Assembly (NCBI RefSeq): GCF_002953135.1
Contig: NZ_CP026372.1
Location: 4,121,001 to 4,185,000, forward strand
Direction of reading: 5' to 3'
From: Sphingobium sp. SCG-1
GTDB taxonomy: Bacteria > Pseudomonadota > Alphaproteobacteria > Sphingomonadales > Sphingomonadaceae
DNA: 64,000 nt
A program made the position numbers and the translations under genes. Each line of letters starts with the position of its first letter. The stretch's first letter is position 1. Positions 1 to 8,840 of the stretch are shown here, piece by piece. Below the pieces are notes generated by a model that was given only the letters and a program-made list of their open reading frames with translations, did not search any database and was not told the origin of the DNA.

Positions 1-1971
1 ACCGTGATTGCCATCCTCGATGAACTTCTTGGCATTGTCCCACGCGCCGCCGCCGCTCGTCATCGAAATCGCGACGAACAGCCCCGACACGATCACGCCT
101 AACAACAACGCGCCCAACGCCGCAAAGCCATTGGAGACGCCCGCCACCGTCGCAATCACGAAATAGACGACGATCGGCGCCAGCACGGGCAGCAGGCTTG
201 GCACGATCATCTCTTTGATCGCGGCCTTGGTCACCAGATCTACCGTGCGGGCATAGTCGGGCTTACTTGTGCCCTCCATAATGCCCTTGTTCTCGGCAAA
301 TTGCGCGCGGACGTCCTTCACCACGTCGCCCGCGGCACGGCCCACCGCCGTCATCCCCATTGCCCCGAAGAGATAGGGCAACAACGCGCCGAGCAACAGC
401 CCGACAATGACATACGGATTGGAGAGGCTGAAATCGACGGCATCGGTCAGCCCAAGCGCCGAGTTGTAGAACTTCAAGTCCTCCGTATAGGCGCCGAACA
501 GCACCAACGCCGCCAGCCCCGCCGACCCGATGGCATAGCCCTTCGTCACTGCTTTGGTCGTGTTGCCCACGGCGTCCAGCGCGTCGGTGCGTTGGCGCAC
601 GTCATGCTCCATGCCCGCCATTTCAGCGATACCGCCCGCATTGTCCGTCACCGGACCATAGGCATCGAGTGCCACGACCATGCCCGCCAGCGCCAGCATC
701 GCCGTCGCCGCAAAGGCAATGCCCATCAGGCCCGCCAGTTGATGCGAGATGATGATGCCGACAACGATCACCAGCGTCGGCAGCGCGGTCGATTCAAGGC
801 TGATCGCCAGCCCCTGAATGACGTTGGTGCCATGGCCCGTCTCCGAAGCCTTGGCGATGGAGCGTACCGGACGATAGTTGGTGCCGGTGTAATATTCGGT
901 GATCACCACCAGCAATCCGGTCACGCCCAGACCGACCATCATCGACCAGAACAGCGCCATGCCGGTGTAGCCGCCCGTCCCGTCGAGGTCCGCGCCGAAC
1001 ACTGCATTCAGGTCACCCAGCACCTGACGACACACATAATAGATCGCGCCGATCGACAGGATCGCCGTGCACCAGAAGCCCTTGTAGAGCGCGCCCATGA
1101 TCGACTGGCTGGACCCCAGCCGCACGAAATAGGTGCCGATGATCGACGTGATGATGCAGATGCCACCCACTGCCAGCGGCAGCGACATCAATTGCATCAG
1201 TTGCGCATTGTCGACGCCGGTAATCAGCAGCGCGATCAACACCATCGTCGCGCCGACCGTCACCACATAAGTCTCGAACAAGTCCGCCGCCATGCCCGCA
1301 CAATCGCCGACATTGTCGCCCACATTGTCTGCGATCACGGCGGGGTTGCGTGGATCATCCTCCGGGATTCCCGCCTCCACTTTACCGACCAGATCCGCAC
1401 CCACGTCCGCCGCCTTGGTAAAAATACCGCCGCCCAGTCGCGCAAAGATCGAAATCAGGGACGCACCGAAGGCCAATGCGACAAGGCTGTCGATGACGAG
1501 CCGGTCATCAGGCGCATGGCCTGCAGGTCCGGTCAGATACCAGAAGAAGACCGAGATCGCGAGCAGCGCCAGCCCCGCGACCAGCATCCCTGTGATCGCG
1601 CCCGCGCGGAACGCCACCGTGAGGCCGCTCTGCAACGAATTACGCGCGGCTTCCGCCGTTCGCACATTCGCGCGCACCGAAATGTTCATGCCGATATAGC
1701 CGGCGAGACCAGACAGGACCGCCCCGATCAGAAAGCCGATGGCCGACGTAACGCCCAGAAATGCGAAGACCAGCACCGCGACGACCACGCCCACAATCGC
1801 GATCGTCGTATATTGCCGCGCCAGATAGGCCTGCGCCCCTTCCTGAATCGCGGCGGCGATTTCCTGCATCTTGGCGTTGCCCGGCGAGGCGCTTAGCACC
1901 TGCCTGGCAGTGATGATGCCGTACAGCACGGCCAGCAGGCCGCACCCTATGGCGATGTAAACTATTGTCAT
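1..1971 (-). CDS. hppA: K+-independent membrane-bound proton-translocating pyrophosphatase, C-terminus cut by window edge
   Basis: Integral-membrane pump that couples PPi hydrolysis to H+ translocation. Reading the minus strand from the ATG at 1971 gives an unbroken frame of 657 codons to the window edge, so only the last few dozen residues are missing. The family signatures are present: the substrate loop around DVGADLVGKVEAGIPEDDPR, the DNVGDNVGDCAGMAAD block, and many membrane segments. The segment GNTTKAVTKGYAIGSAG carries Lys and Thr at the two positions that distinguish K+-independent from K+-dependent enzymes. The start is supported by a GGGAGAGG ribosome-binding site 8 nt upstream. 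It lies downstream of thiL on the same strand, across a 223-bp gap, so it probably has its own promoter. Confidence 0.97.
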   Translation of the reverse strand, partial: MTIVYIAIGCGLLAVLYGIITARQVLSASPGNAKMQEIAAAIQEGAQAYLARQYTTIAIVGVVVAVLVFAFLGVTSAIGFLIGAVLSGLAGYIGMNISVRANVRTAEAARNSLQSGLTVAFRAGAITGMLVAGLALLAISVFFWYLTGPAGHAPDDRLVIDSLVALAFGASLISIFARLGGGIFTKAADVGADLVGKVEAGIPEDDPRNPAVIADNVGDNVGDCAGMAADLFETYVVTVGATMVLIALLITGVDNAQLMQLMSLPLAVGGICIITSIIGTYFVRLGSSQSIMGALYKGFWCTAILSIGAIYYVCRQVLGDLNAVFGADLDGTGGYTGMALFWSMMVGLGVTGLLVVITEYYTGTNYRPVRSIAKASETGHGTNVIQGLAISLESTALPTLVIVVGIIISHQLAGLMGIAFAATAMLALAGMVVALDAYGPVTDNAGGIAEMAGMEHDVRQRTDALDAVGNTTKAVTKGYAIGSAGLAALVLFGAYTEDLKFYNSALGLTDAVDFSLSNPYVIVGLLLGALLPYLFGAMGMTAVGRAAGDVVKDVRAQFAENKGIMEGTSKPDYARTVDLVTKAAIKEMIVPSLLPVLAPIVVYFVIATVAGVSNGFAALGALLLGVIVSGLFVAISMTSGGGAWDNAKKFIEDGNHG

Positions 1972-2194
1972 TATTGATCCTCTCCCTTGTCTATTTTCCG
2001 ATCATGCACGCTCCGCAGGGAAATGGGCGACATGACTGGGGGAGCAGGCCGGGGATGGACGCATCCGGTCGCTGGGTCAGGGCTGGCAATCGGCGGCGCA
2101 ACGGCATGGCGCTAATCCTGATCGGCAACATGTATTCTGGGGGCGAGACTATCGCGGAAGCGCGCGAGGTCAAGCGTGCTGAAGTGGCGTTAAC

Positions 2195-3109
2195 CTACCT
2201 ATGATGTTGATAGCCGATCCGATCGGGCAACGGCACCGTCCGGCCATCGAGGATAAGGCACAATCCTTGCCCCTGCGAAAGCCGCCCTACTGCGATAGCG
2301 GGGGCAGGCAGAACCGCATCCTCTGGCGCGGCGAACAGCAGTTCGTAATCATCGCCGCTCGTCGCCGCATCGATCTGCGCAGTGCGCCCGTGAAGCGCAA
2401 GGAAAGCATGGGACAATGGAATGGCCTCGATCGTAACGGCCAAGCCACTCGCCGCCGCCAGCCGCGACGCATCGATCAGCAGCCCGTCCGAGATATCCAT
2501 CATGGCGGTGACGTGCGCCGCCAGGGCCTGCCCCTCTGCGACGCGCGGTTGCGGGCGTCGATAGGCTTCGATCAGGAACGCAGGCTGCTCTTCGCGCGCC
2601 TGCAGCAGCTTCAACCCCGCACCGCTGTCACCCACCGGGCCGGTGACATACAGAATGTCGCCTGCCTTTGCGCCAACACGCGATGGCACCACCGTAGTCG
2701 TCGCCTCGCCAATTGCGGTCAGCGTGAAACTACGCGGCGCACCGTCCGGCATCGCCACCGTATCGCCCCCGATGAGCGGCATCCCGAACCGCTCCAGCGC
2801 CGCGCCCAACCCTTCAAGAAACGCCGCATCCCATCGGGCATCCCCCGACAGCGCATAGTTCATCAGGCAACCCACCGGCCGCGCGCCTTTCGACGCAAGG
2901 TCGGACAGGTTCACCGCCGCAAGTTTCCACCCGACGCTGTCCGCAGGATCGCTGCTCAGGAAATGCACGCCCTCGACCAGCGTATCGCTCGTCAGCACCA
3001 GCCGCGTACCGCCAATCGCCAGCACTGCCGCATCGTCCTGCAATCCCCGCGCCGCCGGATCGGTCGCCAGCGCCCTCAGCAAATCGATGAACGCCGCCTC
3101 GCCGCTCAC
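2195..3109 (-). CDS. thiL: thiamine-monophosphate kinase
   Basis: ATP-dependent phosphorylation of thiamine monophosphate to thiamine diphosphate, the last step of cofactor synthesis. About 304 aa with the ThiL/PurM-like arrangement: an early LQDDAAVL metal-binding segment, then TSDTLVEGVHF, the SDLASKGARP helix, GDTV near residue 115 and MDISDGLLIDASRL in the C-terminal half. I chose the GTG at 3109, which begins 1 nt after the nusB stop. An in-frame ATG at 3139 would add ten residues unlike the family and overlap nusB by 29 bp. It is the last gene of the hisG-hisD-DUF1993-nusB-thiL operon. Confidence 0.93.
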   Translation of the reverse strand: MSGEAAFIDLLRALATDPAARGLQDDAAVLAIGGTRLVLTSDTLVEGVHFLSSDPADSVGWKLAAVNLSDLASKGARPVGCLMNYALSGDARWDAAFLEGLGAALERFGMPLIGGDTVAMPDGAPRSFTLTAIGEATTTVVPSRVGAKAGDILYVTGPVGDSGAGLKLLQAREEQPAFLIEAYRRPQPRVAEGQALAAHVTAMMDISDGLLIDASRLAAASGLAVTIEAIPLSHAFLALHGRTAQIDAATSGDDYELLFAAPEDAVLPAPAIAVGRLSQGQGLCLILDGRTVPLPDRIGYQHHR

Positions 3110-3110
3110 A

Positions 3111-3557
3111 TCAAGGGCGCGCCACCTTGGCGACGGCATCCAGCAGGCCGTTCACAAAGCCCGATTCGCGTTTGTCGTAAAACGCATGTGCCACATCGAC
3201 ATATTCGCTGATGACGGTACCGGTGCCGACATCGATCCGCGCCAGCAGTTCGTACGTGCCCGCGCGCAATATCTGCCGCATCGGCTTGTCCAACCGATCA
3301 AGGCTCCACCCGGACGACAACTTACCCGCAATCAGCCCGTCGATCTCATCGCGCCGCGCATCGACGCCCGTCACGATATCGTCGAAGAACGTCTGCTCGG
3401 CGGCGGCATATTCCACCTCTTCGATGGTCTTGCCCAGCCGGTGCTCATGAAATTCATGCAGCAGCAGCGGCAACGGCTTGGGTTCCATCTCAAGCTGATA
3501 CAGCGCCTGCACAGCGGCAAGCCGCGCAGCGGACCGGGATTGCGCGCGCTCGTTCAT
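3111..3557 (-). CDS. nusB: transcription antitermination factor NusB
   Basis: 148-aa all-helical RNA-binding protein that pairs with NusE (ribosomal protein S10) at boxA during rRNA antitermination. It starts with the typical SRSAARLAAVQALYQLEM helix and ends with VISEYVDVAHAFYDKRESGFVNGLLD, the conserved C-terminal NusB block. The start overlaps the upstream DUF1993 gene by 4 bp and thiL follows at once. The nusB-thiL order is common in alphaproteobacteria and supports both calls. Confidence 0.96.
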   Translation of the reverse strand: MNERAQSRSAARLAAVQALYQLEMEPKPLPLLLHEFHEHRLGKTIEEVEYAAAEQTFFDDIVTGVDARRDEIDGLIAGKLSSGWSLDRLDKPMRQILRAGTYELLARIDVGTGTVISEYVDVAHAFYDKRESGFVNGLLDAVAKVARP

Positions 3558-4081
3558 GCCGCCGGCTTCAATCGCAGAGCGCCGATGAAATCGCGTTTGC
3601 CGATGGCCATGCCCTTGCTCCGCAAAATGTCATAGGCGGTCGTCGCGTGAAAATAGAAATTAGGTTGCGAGAAGGACAGGAGGAAGTTCTCCGCGGTAAA
3701 TTCCAGGCGACGCTCCCCCAATGCGAACACCATGTCGCGCCCGACCACGGCGTCAATATCCGCAGGCGCAATCGCCTGCAACGCCGCTAGTGTTGCCTCC
3801 AACTGCGCCTTCAATCCTTCGAAGCTGCTTGGCGGCGGCGTCATATCGGGGCCGAAGCTGCCAGTGTAGACCGCATTGATCGCGTTGATCGAATGCACCG
3901 TCACTGACTTCACCTGATAGGCGAAAGGCAGCATGTCTTCCGCAAGGCATGCATTCAGAATATCGTCGGCAGGCAGGCCCTTTTCCGCACAAAATTCCTC
4001 CGCTTTGCCGACTAGACGCAGCATCGAACCCACGATCTGAATGTAGGACGGAACCGTCGCCTGATAGAGAGAAAGGGGCAT
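3554..4081 (-). CDS. DUF1993 domain protein
   Basis: 175-aa soluble protein of the DUF1993 family, which is related to the DinB-like four-helix fold. Family features seen are the N-terminal SLYQATVPSYIQIVGSML, the pocket segment DMLPFAYQVKSVTVHSINAI, and the late FSQPNFYFHATTAYDILRSKG. The conserved histidines could bind metal, but no biochemical function is established. It sits between hisD (12-bp gap) and nusB (4-bp overlap) on the same strand and is therefore probably co-transcribed with them. The context does not suggest a role in histidine synthesis. Confidence 0.9.
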   Translation of the reverse strand: MPLSLYQATVPSYIQIVGSMLRLVGKAEEFCAEKGLPADDILNACLAEDMLPFAYQVKSVTVHSINAINAVYTGSFGPDMTPPPSSFEGLKAQLEATLAALQAIAPADIDAVVGRDMVFALGERRLEFTAENFLLSFSQPNFYFHATTAYDILRSKGMAIGKRDFIGALRLKPAA

Positions 4082-4093
4082 GGTCGTGTTCCT

Positions 4094-5398
4094 TCAAATA
4101 TGCCGGGATGTGTTAAGCCGGAGCGCCACGGATGCGGCATGGGCAGGCAGACCCTCCGCATTCGCCAGCGCGACCGCCGCCGGACCGATGGCGCCGATCG
4201 CCGCATGATCCAGCGCAATGAAGCTGGTTCGCTTCATGAAATCGAGTACCGACAGCCCAGATGAGAACCGCGCGCGGCGTCCGGTTGGAAGCACATGGTT
4301 CGGCCCGGCGACATAATCACCCACCGCTTCGGGCGTCATGCGGCCAAGGAACACCGACCCGGCATGGTGCACCTGCGCGAACAGGGCATCGGGATCATCG
4401 ACCGCCAATTCCAGATGCTCGGCTGCCAGCGCATTTACGAGCGGGATCGACGCGGCAAGGTCGGGCAGCAGGATGATCGCGCCATTGGCGTCCCAACTCG
4501 CCCGCGCCACGGCGGAGGTGGCGAGCGCCGGTATCTGCCGCTCCACAGCCGCCGCGACGGCATCGGCAAACGCCGCATCGTCAGTCAGCAGGATCGACTG
4601 GCTGGTCGGATCATGCTCCGATTGGCTGAGCAGATCGGCGGCGATCCATTCCGGATCGTTCTTGCCATCAGCGACCACCAAAATCTCCGATGGCCCCGCC
4701 ACCATATCGATGCCGACGACGCCATACAGCTGCCGCTTGGCCTCTGCGACCCAGGCATTGCCGGGGCCGACGATCACATCCACCGGCGCGATCCGCTCCG
4801 TGCCATAGGCGAGCGCCGCAACCGCCTGCGCCCCGCCGACGCGCCATATCTCGCCGATCCCGGCAATCTCCGCCGCCGCTAGCACCATCGGGTTGATGAT
4901 CCCGTCAGGCGTCGGCGTCACCATCGCGATCCGCTCTACGCCCGCGACTTTGGCAGGGATCACGTTCATCAGCAGCGAACTGGGATAGGCCGCACGCCCA
5001 CCGGGCACATATAGCCCCGCCGCATCCACAGGCCGCCACCGCGCGCCCAGACGCACGCCCGCCGCGTCCACGCCATCGCTATCCTGCGGCTTCTGCGTGG
5101 CGTGATAAGTCGCAATCCGGTCCGCCGCGAGTTCCAGCGCGTCGCGCAACTCGCTCGAAATTCCCGCCAGCGCCGCTTTCCGCTCCGCCGCCGTCACGGC
5201 CCAGCCGCTCGCCTCCAGGTCGTGCCGGTCGAACCGCTGCGTGTAGTCCGCCAGCGCGACATCACCCTCGCCCCGAACGCGCTTCAGGATCGCGGAGACA
5301 TCGCGCGACACATCCTCGTCGGCCTCCCGGCGCGCATTCACCAGCGCCTTGAAAGCCTCCGCGAAACCAGGCGCGCGGCTGTCCAGTCTAAGCGGCAT
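4094..5398 (-). CDS. hisD: histidinol dehydrogenase
   Basis: Zn-dependent four-electron oxidation of L-histidinol to L-histidine with two NAD+. 434 aa, the usual length. The visible family signature is DAAGLYVPGGRAAYPSSLLM, then IVGPGNAWVAEAKR, QSEHDPTSQS (Zn-ligand region) and the C-terminal HAGSVFLGRMTPEAVGDYVAGPNHVLPT. The start is the ATG at 5398 (MPLRLDSR). An ATG six codons upstream is less likely because it extends further into hisG. The chosen start overlaps the hisG end by 11 bp, implying translational coupling. Confidence 0.96.
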   Translation of the reverse strand: MPLRLDSRAPGFAEAFKALVNARREADEDVSRDVSAILKRVRGEGDVALADYTQRFDRHDLEASGWAVTAAERKAALAGISSELRDALELAADRIATYHATQKPQDSDGVDAAGVRLGARWRPVDAAGLYVPGGRAAYPSSLLMNVIPAKVAGVERIAMVTPTPDGIINPMVLAAAEIAGIGEIWRVGGAQAVAALAYGTERIAPVDVIVGPGNAWVAEAKRQLYGVVGIDMVAGPSEILVVADGKNDPEWIAADLLSQSEHDPTSQSILLTDDAAFADAVAAAVERQIPALATSAVARASWDANGAIILLPDLAASIPLVNALAAEHLELAVDDPDALFAQVHHAGSVFLGRMTPEAVGDYVAGPNHVLPTGRRARFSSGLSVLDFMKRTSFIALDHAAIGAIGPAAVALANAEGLPAHAASVALRLNTSRHI

Positions 5399-6050
5399 CG
5401 CGCACGCCCACGGCACGGCGGAACGCTTCCACCAGCGGCACCAGTTCGCTCGAGCGCATCTTGAACGCCGCGCGATTGACGATCAGCCGCGCGGAAATCT
5501 GCATGATGATGCTGGTCTCGACCAGTCCATTGGCCCGCAATGTGTCACCCGACGACACGAGATCGACGATCCGTCGCGACAGCCCAAGCGACGGTGCCAA
5601 TTCCATCGCGCCGTTCAGCTTCACGCACTCCGCCTGAATACCCTGCGCCTCATAATGTTTGCGCGTCAGGTGCGGATATTTGGTCGCGACGCGGACATGG
5701 CTCAGCGCCGCCTCATTCTCCGCCGCCAGTCCTGCAGGCTCCGCTACCGACAAACGGCAATGTCCGATATCCAGGTCTACCGGCGCATAGAGTTCGGAAT
5801 AGTTGAATTCCTCGACCACGTCGGACCCCACGATCCCGATCTGCGCCGCACCATGCGCCACGAAGGTCGCTACGTCGAACGCGCGCACCCGGATAATCGA
5901 GACATTCGCCTGATTGGTCGCGAACCGCAGCGCGCGGCTCTTGCCATTATGGAAGTCCGCCTCCGGCTCGATCCCCACGCGCGCCAGCAACGGCAGCGCC
6001 TCTTCGAGGATGCGGCCCTTGGGAATAGCGATGATCAGCGGCTGGCTCAT
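5388..6050 (-). CDS. hisG: ATP phosphoribosyltransferase, short form
   Basis: First step of histidine synthesis: condensation of ATP with PRPP. The protein is 220 aa and ends after the catalytic domain (SSELVPLVEAFRRAVGV), so it is the short HisG type. This type lacks the C-terminal histidine-sensing domain and normally needs a HisZ partner, which is not in this window. The start is the ATG at 6050 (MSQPLIIAIPKGRILEEA). The open frame extends 45 codons further upstream, but that part is read through the inverted-repeat element at 6116-6214 and is not credible coding sequence. It heads the his-nusB-thiL operon. Confidence 0.95.
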   Translation of the reverse strand: MSQPLIIAIPKGRILEEALPLLARVGIEPEADFHNGKSRALRFATNQANVSIIRVRAFDVATFVAHGAAQIGIVGSDVVEEFNYSELYAPVDLDIGHCRLSVAEPAGLAAENEAALSHVRVATKYPHLTRKHYEAQGIQAECVKLNGAMELAPSLGLSRRIVDLVSSGDTLRANGLVETSIIMQISARLIVNRAAFKMRSSELVPLVEAFRRAVGVRDAA

Positions 6051-6115
6051 GCGGCGGGCTTTACTTGCGGGCGCGGCAATGGGCAAGCGGGGCGGGAAAC
6101 TTCCACCCCGAAGGT

Positions 6116-6214
6116 CCGTTCGCCCTGAGCTTGTCGAAGGGCTCTGCTGAACGAAGTGAAGCAAGCTTCGCCTGCGGCTCAGCATGACCCTTCGACTTCG
6201 CTCAGGGCGAACGG
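6116..6214. repeat. 99-bp inverted-repeat element, copy 1
   Basis: An imperfect palindrome with outer arms of about 26 bp. The left arm starts CCGTTCGCCCTGAGC and the right arm ends GCTCAGGGCGAACGG. An inner segment containing GCTTCGCCTGCGGCTCAGCA adds a second, smaller dyad. It fills the gap between hisG and the convergently placed end of the pirin gene. A copy of exactly the same length lies at 52922-53020 and a partial one at 12118. This is a REP/MITE-like family. The hairpin could also act as an RNA-end stabiliser or terminator for the pirin operon, which ends just beside it. Confidence 0.9.
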
Positions 6215-6217
6215 CTA

Positions 6218-7120
6218 CTAAGGATAGCTCACCGTCTTCGGCCGCCCCTGCGGAATGGGGATGAACTCCTCGTCATCGCCGGGGATCAGCGGAAAGCGCA
6301 TTGCCTCCCAGTCGTCGCGCGCCTGCATCAGCCGGTCCTTGGTGGAGGACACGAAATTCCACCACACATGGCGCGGCGTCTTGAAGGCTTCTCCGCCGCA
6401 CAGCATCACGCGCCCGCCATCGACGCTGTAGAGCGTCGCGCGCGTGCCGGGCCGCAGCACATACAGCGCTTGCGGCTTCAGCGGCACGCCATCAAGCGCC
6501 GCGTCTCCGCCCGATACATAGATCGCGCGCTCGTCGGCCTCCGGCTCGATGGGGATGGCCCCGCCCGGACGCAGCATGATGTCGGCGTAGATCGTCTGCG
6601 CGTAGGTCGTGACCGGCGCCCGCTGCCCCCAAAGCGATCCCATGATGACGCGCGCCCGCGCGCCACCATAGTCAATCACCGGCAGGCTGTCCTCCGGCAC
6701 ATGCTCGAACGCCGGATCGATTTCCTCGCGCCCGTCCGGCAACGCGATCCACGTCTGAATCGCTGACAGCTTCGAGGCGCGATGCCGCTCCTCCTCGGGA
6801 GAGCGCTCCGAATGGACGATGCCCGTGCCTGCCGTCATCAGATTCACTGCGCCCGGCTCAATCAACTGATTGGACCCCAGCGAATCGCGATGCTGGAACG
6901 CGCCTTCGTACATATAGGTGACGGTCGCGAGATTGATGTGCGGATGCGGGCGCACGTCGATCCCCTCGCCAGGGCCGAACTTCGCCGGCCCCGCCTGATC
7001 GAAGAAGATGAACGGCCCCACCATCGTCCGCTCCTTGGCGGGCAGGCTGCGATAGACCTTGAAGTCGCCAAGGTCATGGGTCGTAGGTTCGATGGTCTGG
7101 ATGATGATGTCGTCGTTCAT
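6218..7120 (-). CDS. pirin family protein
   Basis: 300-aa bicupin of the pirin family. Members bind iron or another divalent metal; some are quercetin 2,3-dioxygenases and others are redox-sensing cofactors. The metal site is intact: His59 and His61 in RPHPHINL, and His103 and Glu105 in TGIVHSERSPEE. The C-terminal pirin cupin follows (GGDAALDGVPLKPQALYVLRP). Last gene of the bolA-GST-pirin operon, overlapping the GST gene by 4 bp. Substrate unknown. Confidence 0.94.
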   Translation of the reverse strand: MNDDIIIQTIEPTTHDLGDFKVYRSLPAKERTMVGPFIFFDQAGPAKFGPGEGIDVRPHPHINLATVTYMYEGAFQHRDSLGSNQLIEPGAVNLMTAGTGIVHSERSPEEERHRASKLSAIQTWIALPDGREEIDPAFEHVPEDSLPVIDYGGARARVIMGSLWGQRAPVTTYAQTIYADIMLRPGGAIPIEPEADERAIYVSGGDAALDGVPLKPQALYVLRPGTRATLYSVDGGRVMLCGGEAFKTPRHVWWNFVSSTKDRLMQARDDWEAMRFPLIPGDDEEFIPIPQGRPKTVSYP

Positions 7121-7836
7121 GCGGCGTCCAGTTCGGGATAATGACGGAATATGCCGTCCTGATTGAAGGGTATGCGCCGGTCGCTATTCAGATAATCCTG
7201 CAACTCCGGCAAAGCCGCCACGCGCGCATGCAACCCCATGACCTTCGGATAATCGTCCTTCACCTGCGCCATCCGAAGAGGAAAGGCGTAGGACAAGCCC
7301 GCTACAAGTTGAAACAGAGACAAATCGGCATAGCTCCACCGTGCGCCTGCCAGCCACTCGCCGGACTGCGCCGCTAACGCCTTTTCGAACCAACCGAGAT
7401 ATTTGGGAATGCGCTCTTCCCGAAACTGCTTGGCGGCCCGCGCCGCCTCCGCCTTCTGGTCCTCATAATAGAGCATCACGGCAACCGGATGGTGAACGTC
7501 ATGCGCCTCCGCCACGACATCCATGATGGTGAGTTGCACTTGATTGAGCCAGTAGCGGGACTTGATAGATGACGGCCCAAGATCATGCCGTTCAGACAGG
7601 AACGACAGGATATTGGCGGTCTGCGACACCGCCTGCCCGTCTATCGAGATATAAGGCGGCGCAAAGGCAGGCCCAATGTCATGATCGGCCATGTCCTCCA
7701 TCAAAGCCTGCGCCCCATCTGTTCGCGCGCGATCGCGGTAAGGGATACCCGCGGCCTCCAGCGTCAACCGGACGAACTCACCGCGCCCCTGAATGCCCGG
7801 CCAGTACCAGAAATCATAGGCGCCCGCGTCACTCAT
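7117..7836 (-). CDS. glutathione S-transferase family protein
   Basis: 239-aa protein with an N-terminal thioredoxin-like domain (FWYWPGIQGRGEFVRLTLEAAGIPY, then SQTANILSFLSERH, which contains the glutathione-binding Ser region) and a helical C-terminal domain with the late D in YADLSLFQLV. It is probably a glutathione-dependent detoxification or maintenance enzyme with unknown substrate. Its start overlaps the bolA-like gene by 4 bp and its end overlaps the pirin gene by 4 bp, so the three are translationally coupled. Confidence 0.93.
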   Translation of the reverse strand: MSDAGAYDFWYWPGIQGRGEFVRLTLEAAGIPYRDRARTDGAQALMEDMADHDIGPAFAPPYISIDGQAVSQTANILSFLSERHDLGPSSIKSRYWLNQVQLTIMDVVAEAHDVHHPVAVMLYYEDQKAEAARAAKQFREERIPKYLGWFEKALAAQSGEWLAGARWSYADLSLFQLVAGLSYAFPLRMAQVKDDYPKVMGLHARVAALPELQDYLNSDRRIPFNQDGIFRHYPELDAA

Positions 7837-8123
7837 AAGGATTCGCCCGGTGCCTTCGCCTTGATCGCCAGCGCATGTACCTTCTCGCGCAGCAGGTCCG
7901 CGAGCGCCCGATTCACCAGCCTTTGCCGCGCGACCCGGTTTTGCCCTGCAAAGGCTCCAGATACGATCTCCACCGTGAAATGGCTCTCGCCCGTGCCGTC
8001 GTCGCCTGTATGTCCGCGATGCTTGGCGCTGTCGTTGAGTACGGCAAGCTGTTGCGGTTGCAGGGCGGCGCGCAGTCGCGCCTCTATTTCAGTGGCCACA
8101 GGGCCTTTCGAATCTTGGGTCAT
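7833..8123 (-). CDS. BolA family protein
   Basis: 96-aa BolA-like protein. Family members partner with monothiol glutaredoxins in Fe-S/iron homeostasis. The core is seen as SAKHRGH followed by SHFTVEIVSGAFAGQNRVARQRLVNRAL, including the conserved RH..VN pattern and the C-terminal HALAIKAKAP strand. It is divergent from the J-domain gene, and bolA next to the J-domain/cobS block is a recurring alphaproteobacterial arrangement. The 45-bp divergent gap should hold promoters for both directions. Confidence 0.94.
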   Translation of the reverse strand: MTQDSKGPVATEIEARLRAALQPQQLAVLNDSAKHRGHTGDDGTGESHFTVEIVSGAFAGQNRVARQRLVNRALADLLREKVHALAIKAKAPGESL

Positions 8124-8168
8124 GGTCCCTATATAGTCCGATCACATCTGTTTGCATCTGGACTGATC

Positions 8169-8777
8169 TTGGCTTCCGATCCTTTTTCCACCCGCCGCTT
8201 CAACCGTTTTCACGGGAGAGTGGAAGGCGACGGACGTCCCTGCGCCGTGGACGGCTGCGCAGAGGCGGGCGAATTCCGCGCGCCCCCACCCGAAGGACCG
8301 GCTTCCCATGCCGAGGGGCCACGCTGGCGCTGGCTGTGCCTCGATCATGTGCGTGAGTTCAATTCAGGCTACAATTTCTTCACCGGCATGTCCCCCGACG
8401 AGATCGAAGCGGCGCAGCGTCCCTTTGCCGGCTGGGAACGCGAAACGCGGGCCTTCGCGGCGAACGGCACGACCCCGCCGCCCAAGTGGCAGGATTTCAG
8501 CGATCCCATCGACGCCATCGGCGCGCGCTTCAAGGAACGGATGCGCGAGGCACAGGCCCGCGCCGACGCCAAGCCGCTTTCGACCGACGATCGCAAGGCG
8601 CTAAAGACGCTCGGCCTTACCATCGACGCGGACCGAAAAGCGCTCCGGCAGCGTTATACCGAACTCGCGCGCCGCTATCACCCTGATCATAATGGTGGGG
8701 ATCGCACGCACGAGAAAGCGTTGCAGGAGGTGATTTCCGCCTATACGCACTTGCGAAAGGCTCCGGCCTTTGCATGA
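8169..8777 (+). CDS. J-domain (DnaJ-like) protein
   Basis: About 202 aa. The C-terminal 60 residues form a J domain with the HPD motif intact in RRYHPDHNGGDR, so it can be expected to stimulate a DnaK ATPase. The N-terminal half has a short conserved region with two cysteines (CAVDGCAEAGEF) and LCLDHVREFNSGYNFF, typical of the alphaproteobacterial J proteins beside cobS. No ATG fits the beginning of this conserved region, so I used the TTG at 8169. The frame is open back to 7875, but that part overlaps bolA on the other strand. The start is uncertain. Confidence 0.87.
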   Translation: MASDPFSTRRFNRFHGRVEGDGRPCAVDGCAEAGEFRAPPPEGPASHAEGPRWRWLCLDHVREFNSGYNFFTGMSPDEIEAAQRPFAGWERETRAFAANGTTPPPKWQDFSDPIDAIGARFKERMREAQARADAKPLSTDDRKALKTLGLTIDADRKALRQRYTELARRYHPDHNGGDRTHEKALQEVISAYTHLRKAPAFA

Positions 8778-8840
8778 TTCCGGCGCATCCGCGCGCAACC
8801 CGACCGGCCTTCGGGCCATGATCCGATCGACAGGCAGAGC

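Noticed and set aside
301..1896. 531-codon open frame on the plus strand
   Set aside because: It is the shadow of hppA on the other strand. The translation is Arg/His/Gln-rich with no domain, as expected for antisense frames in high-GC DNA.
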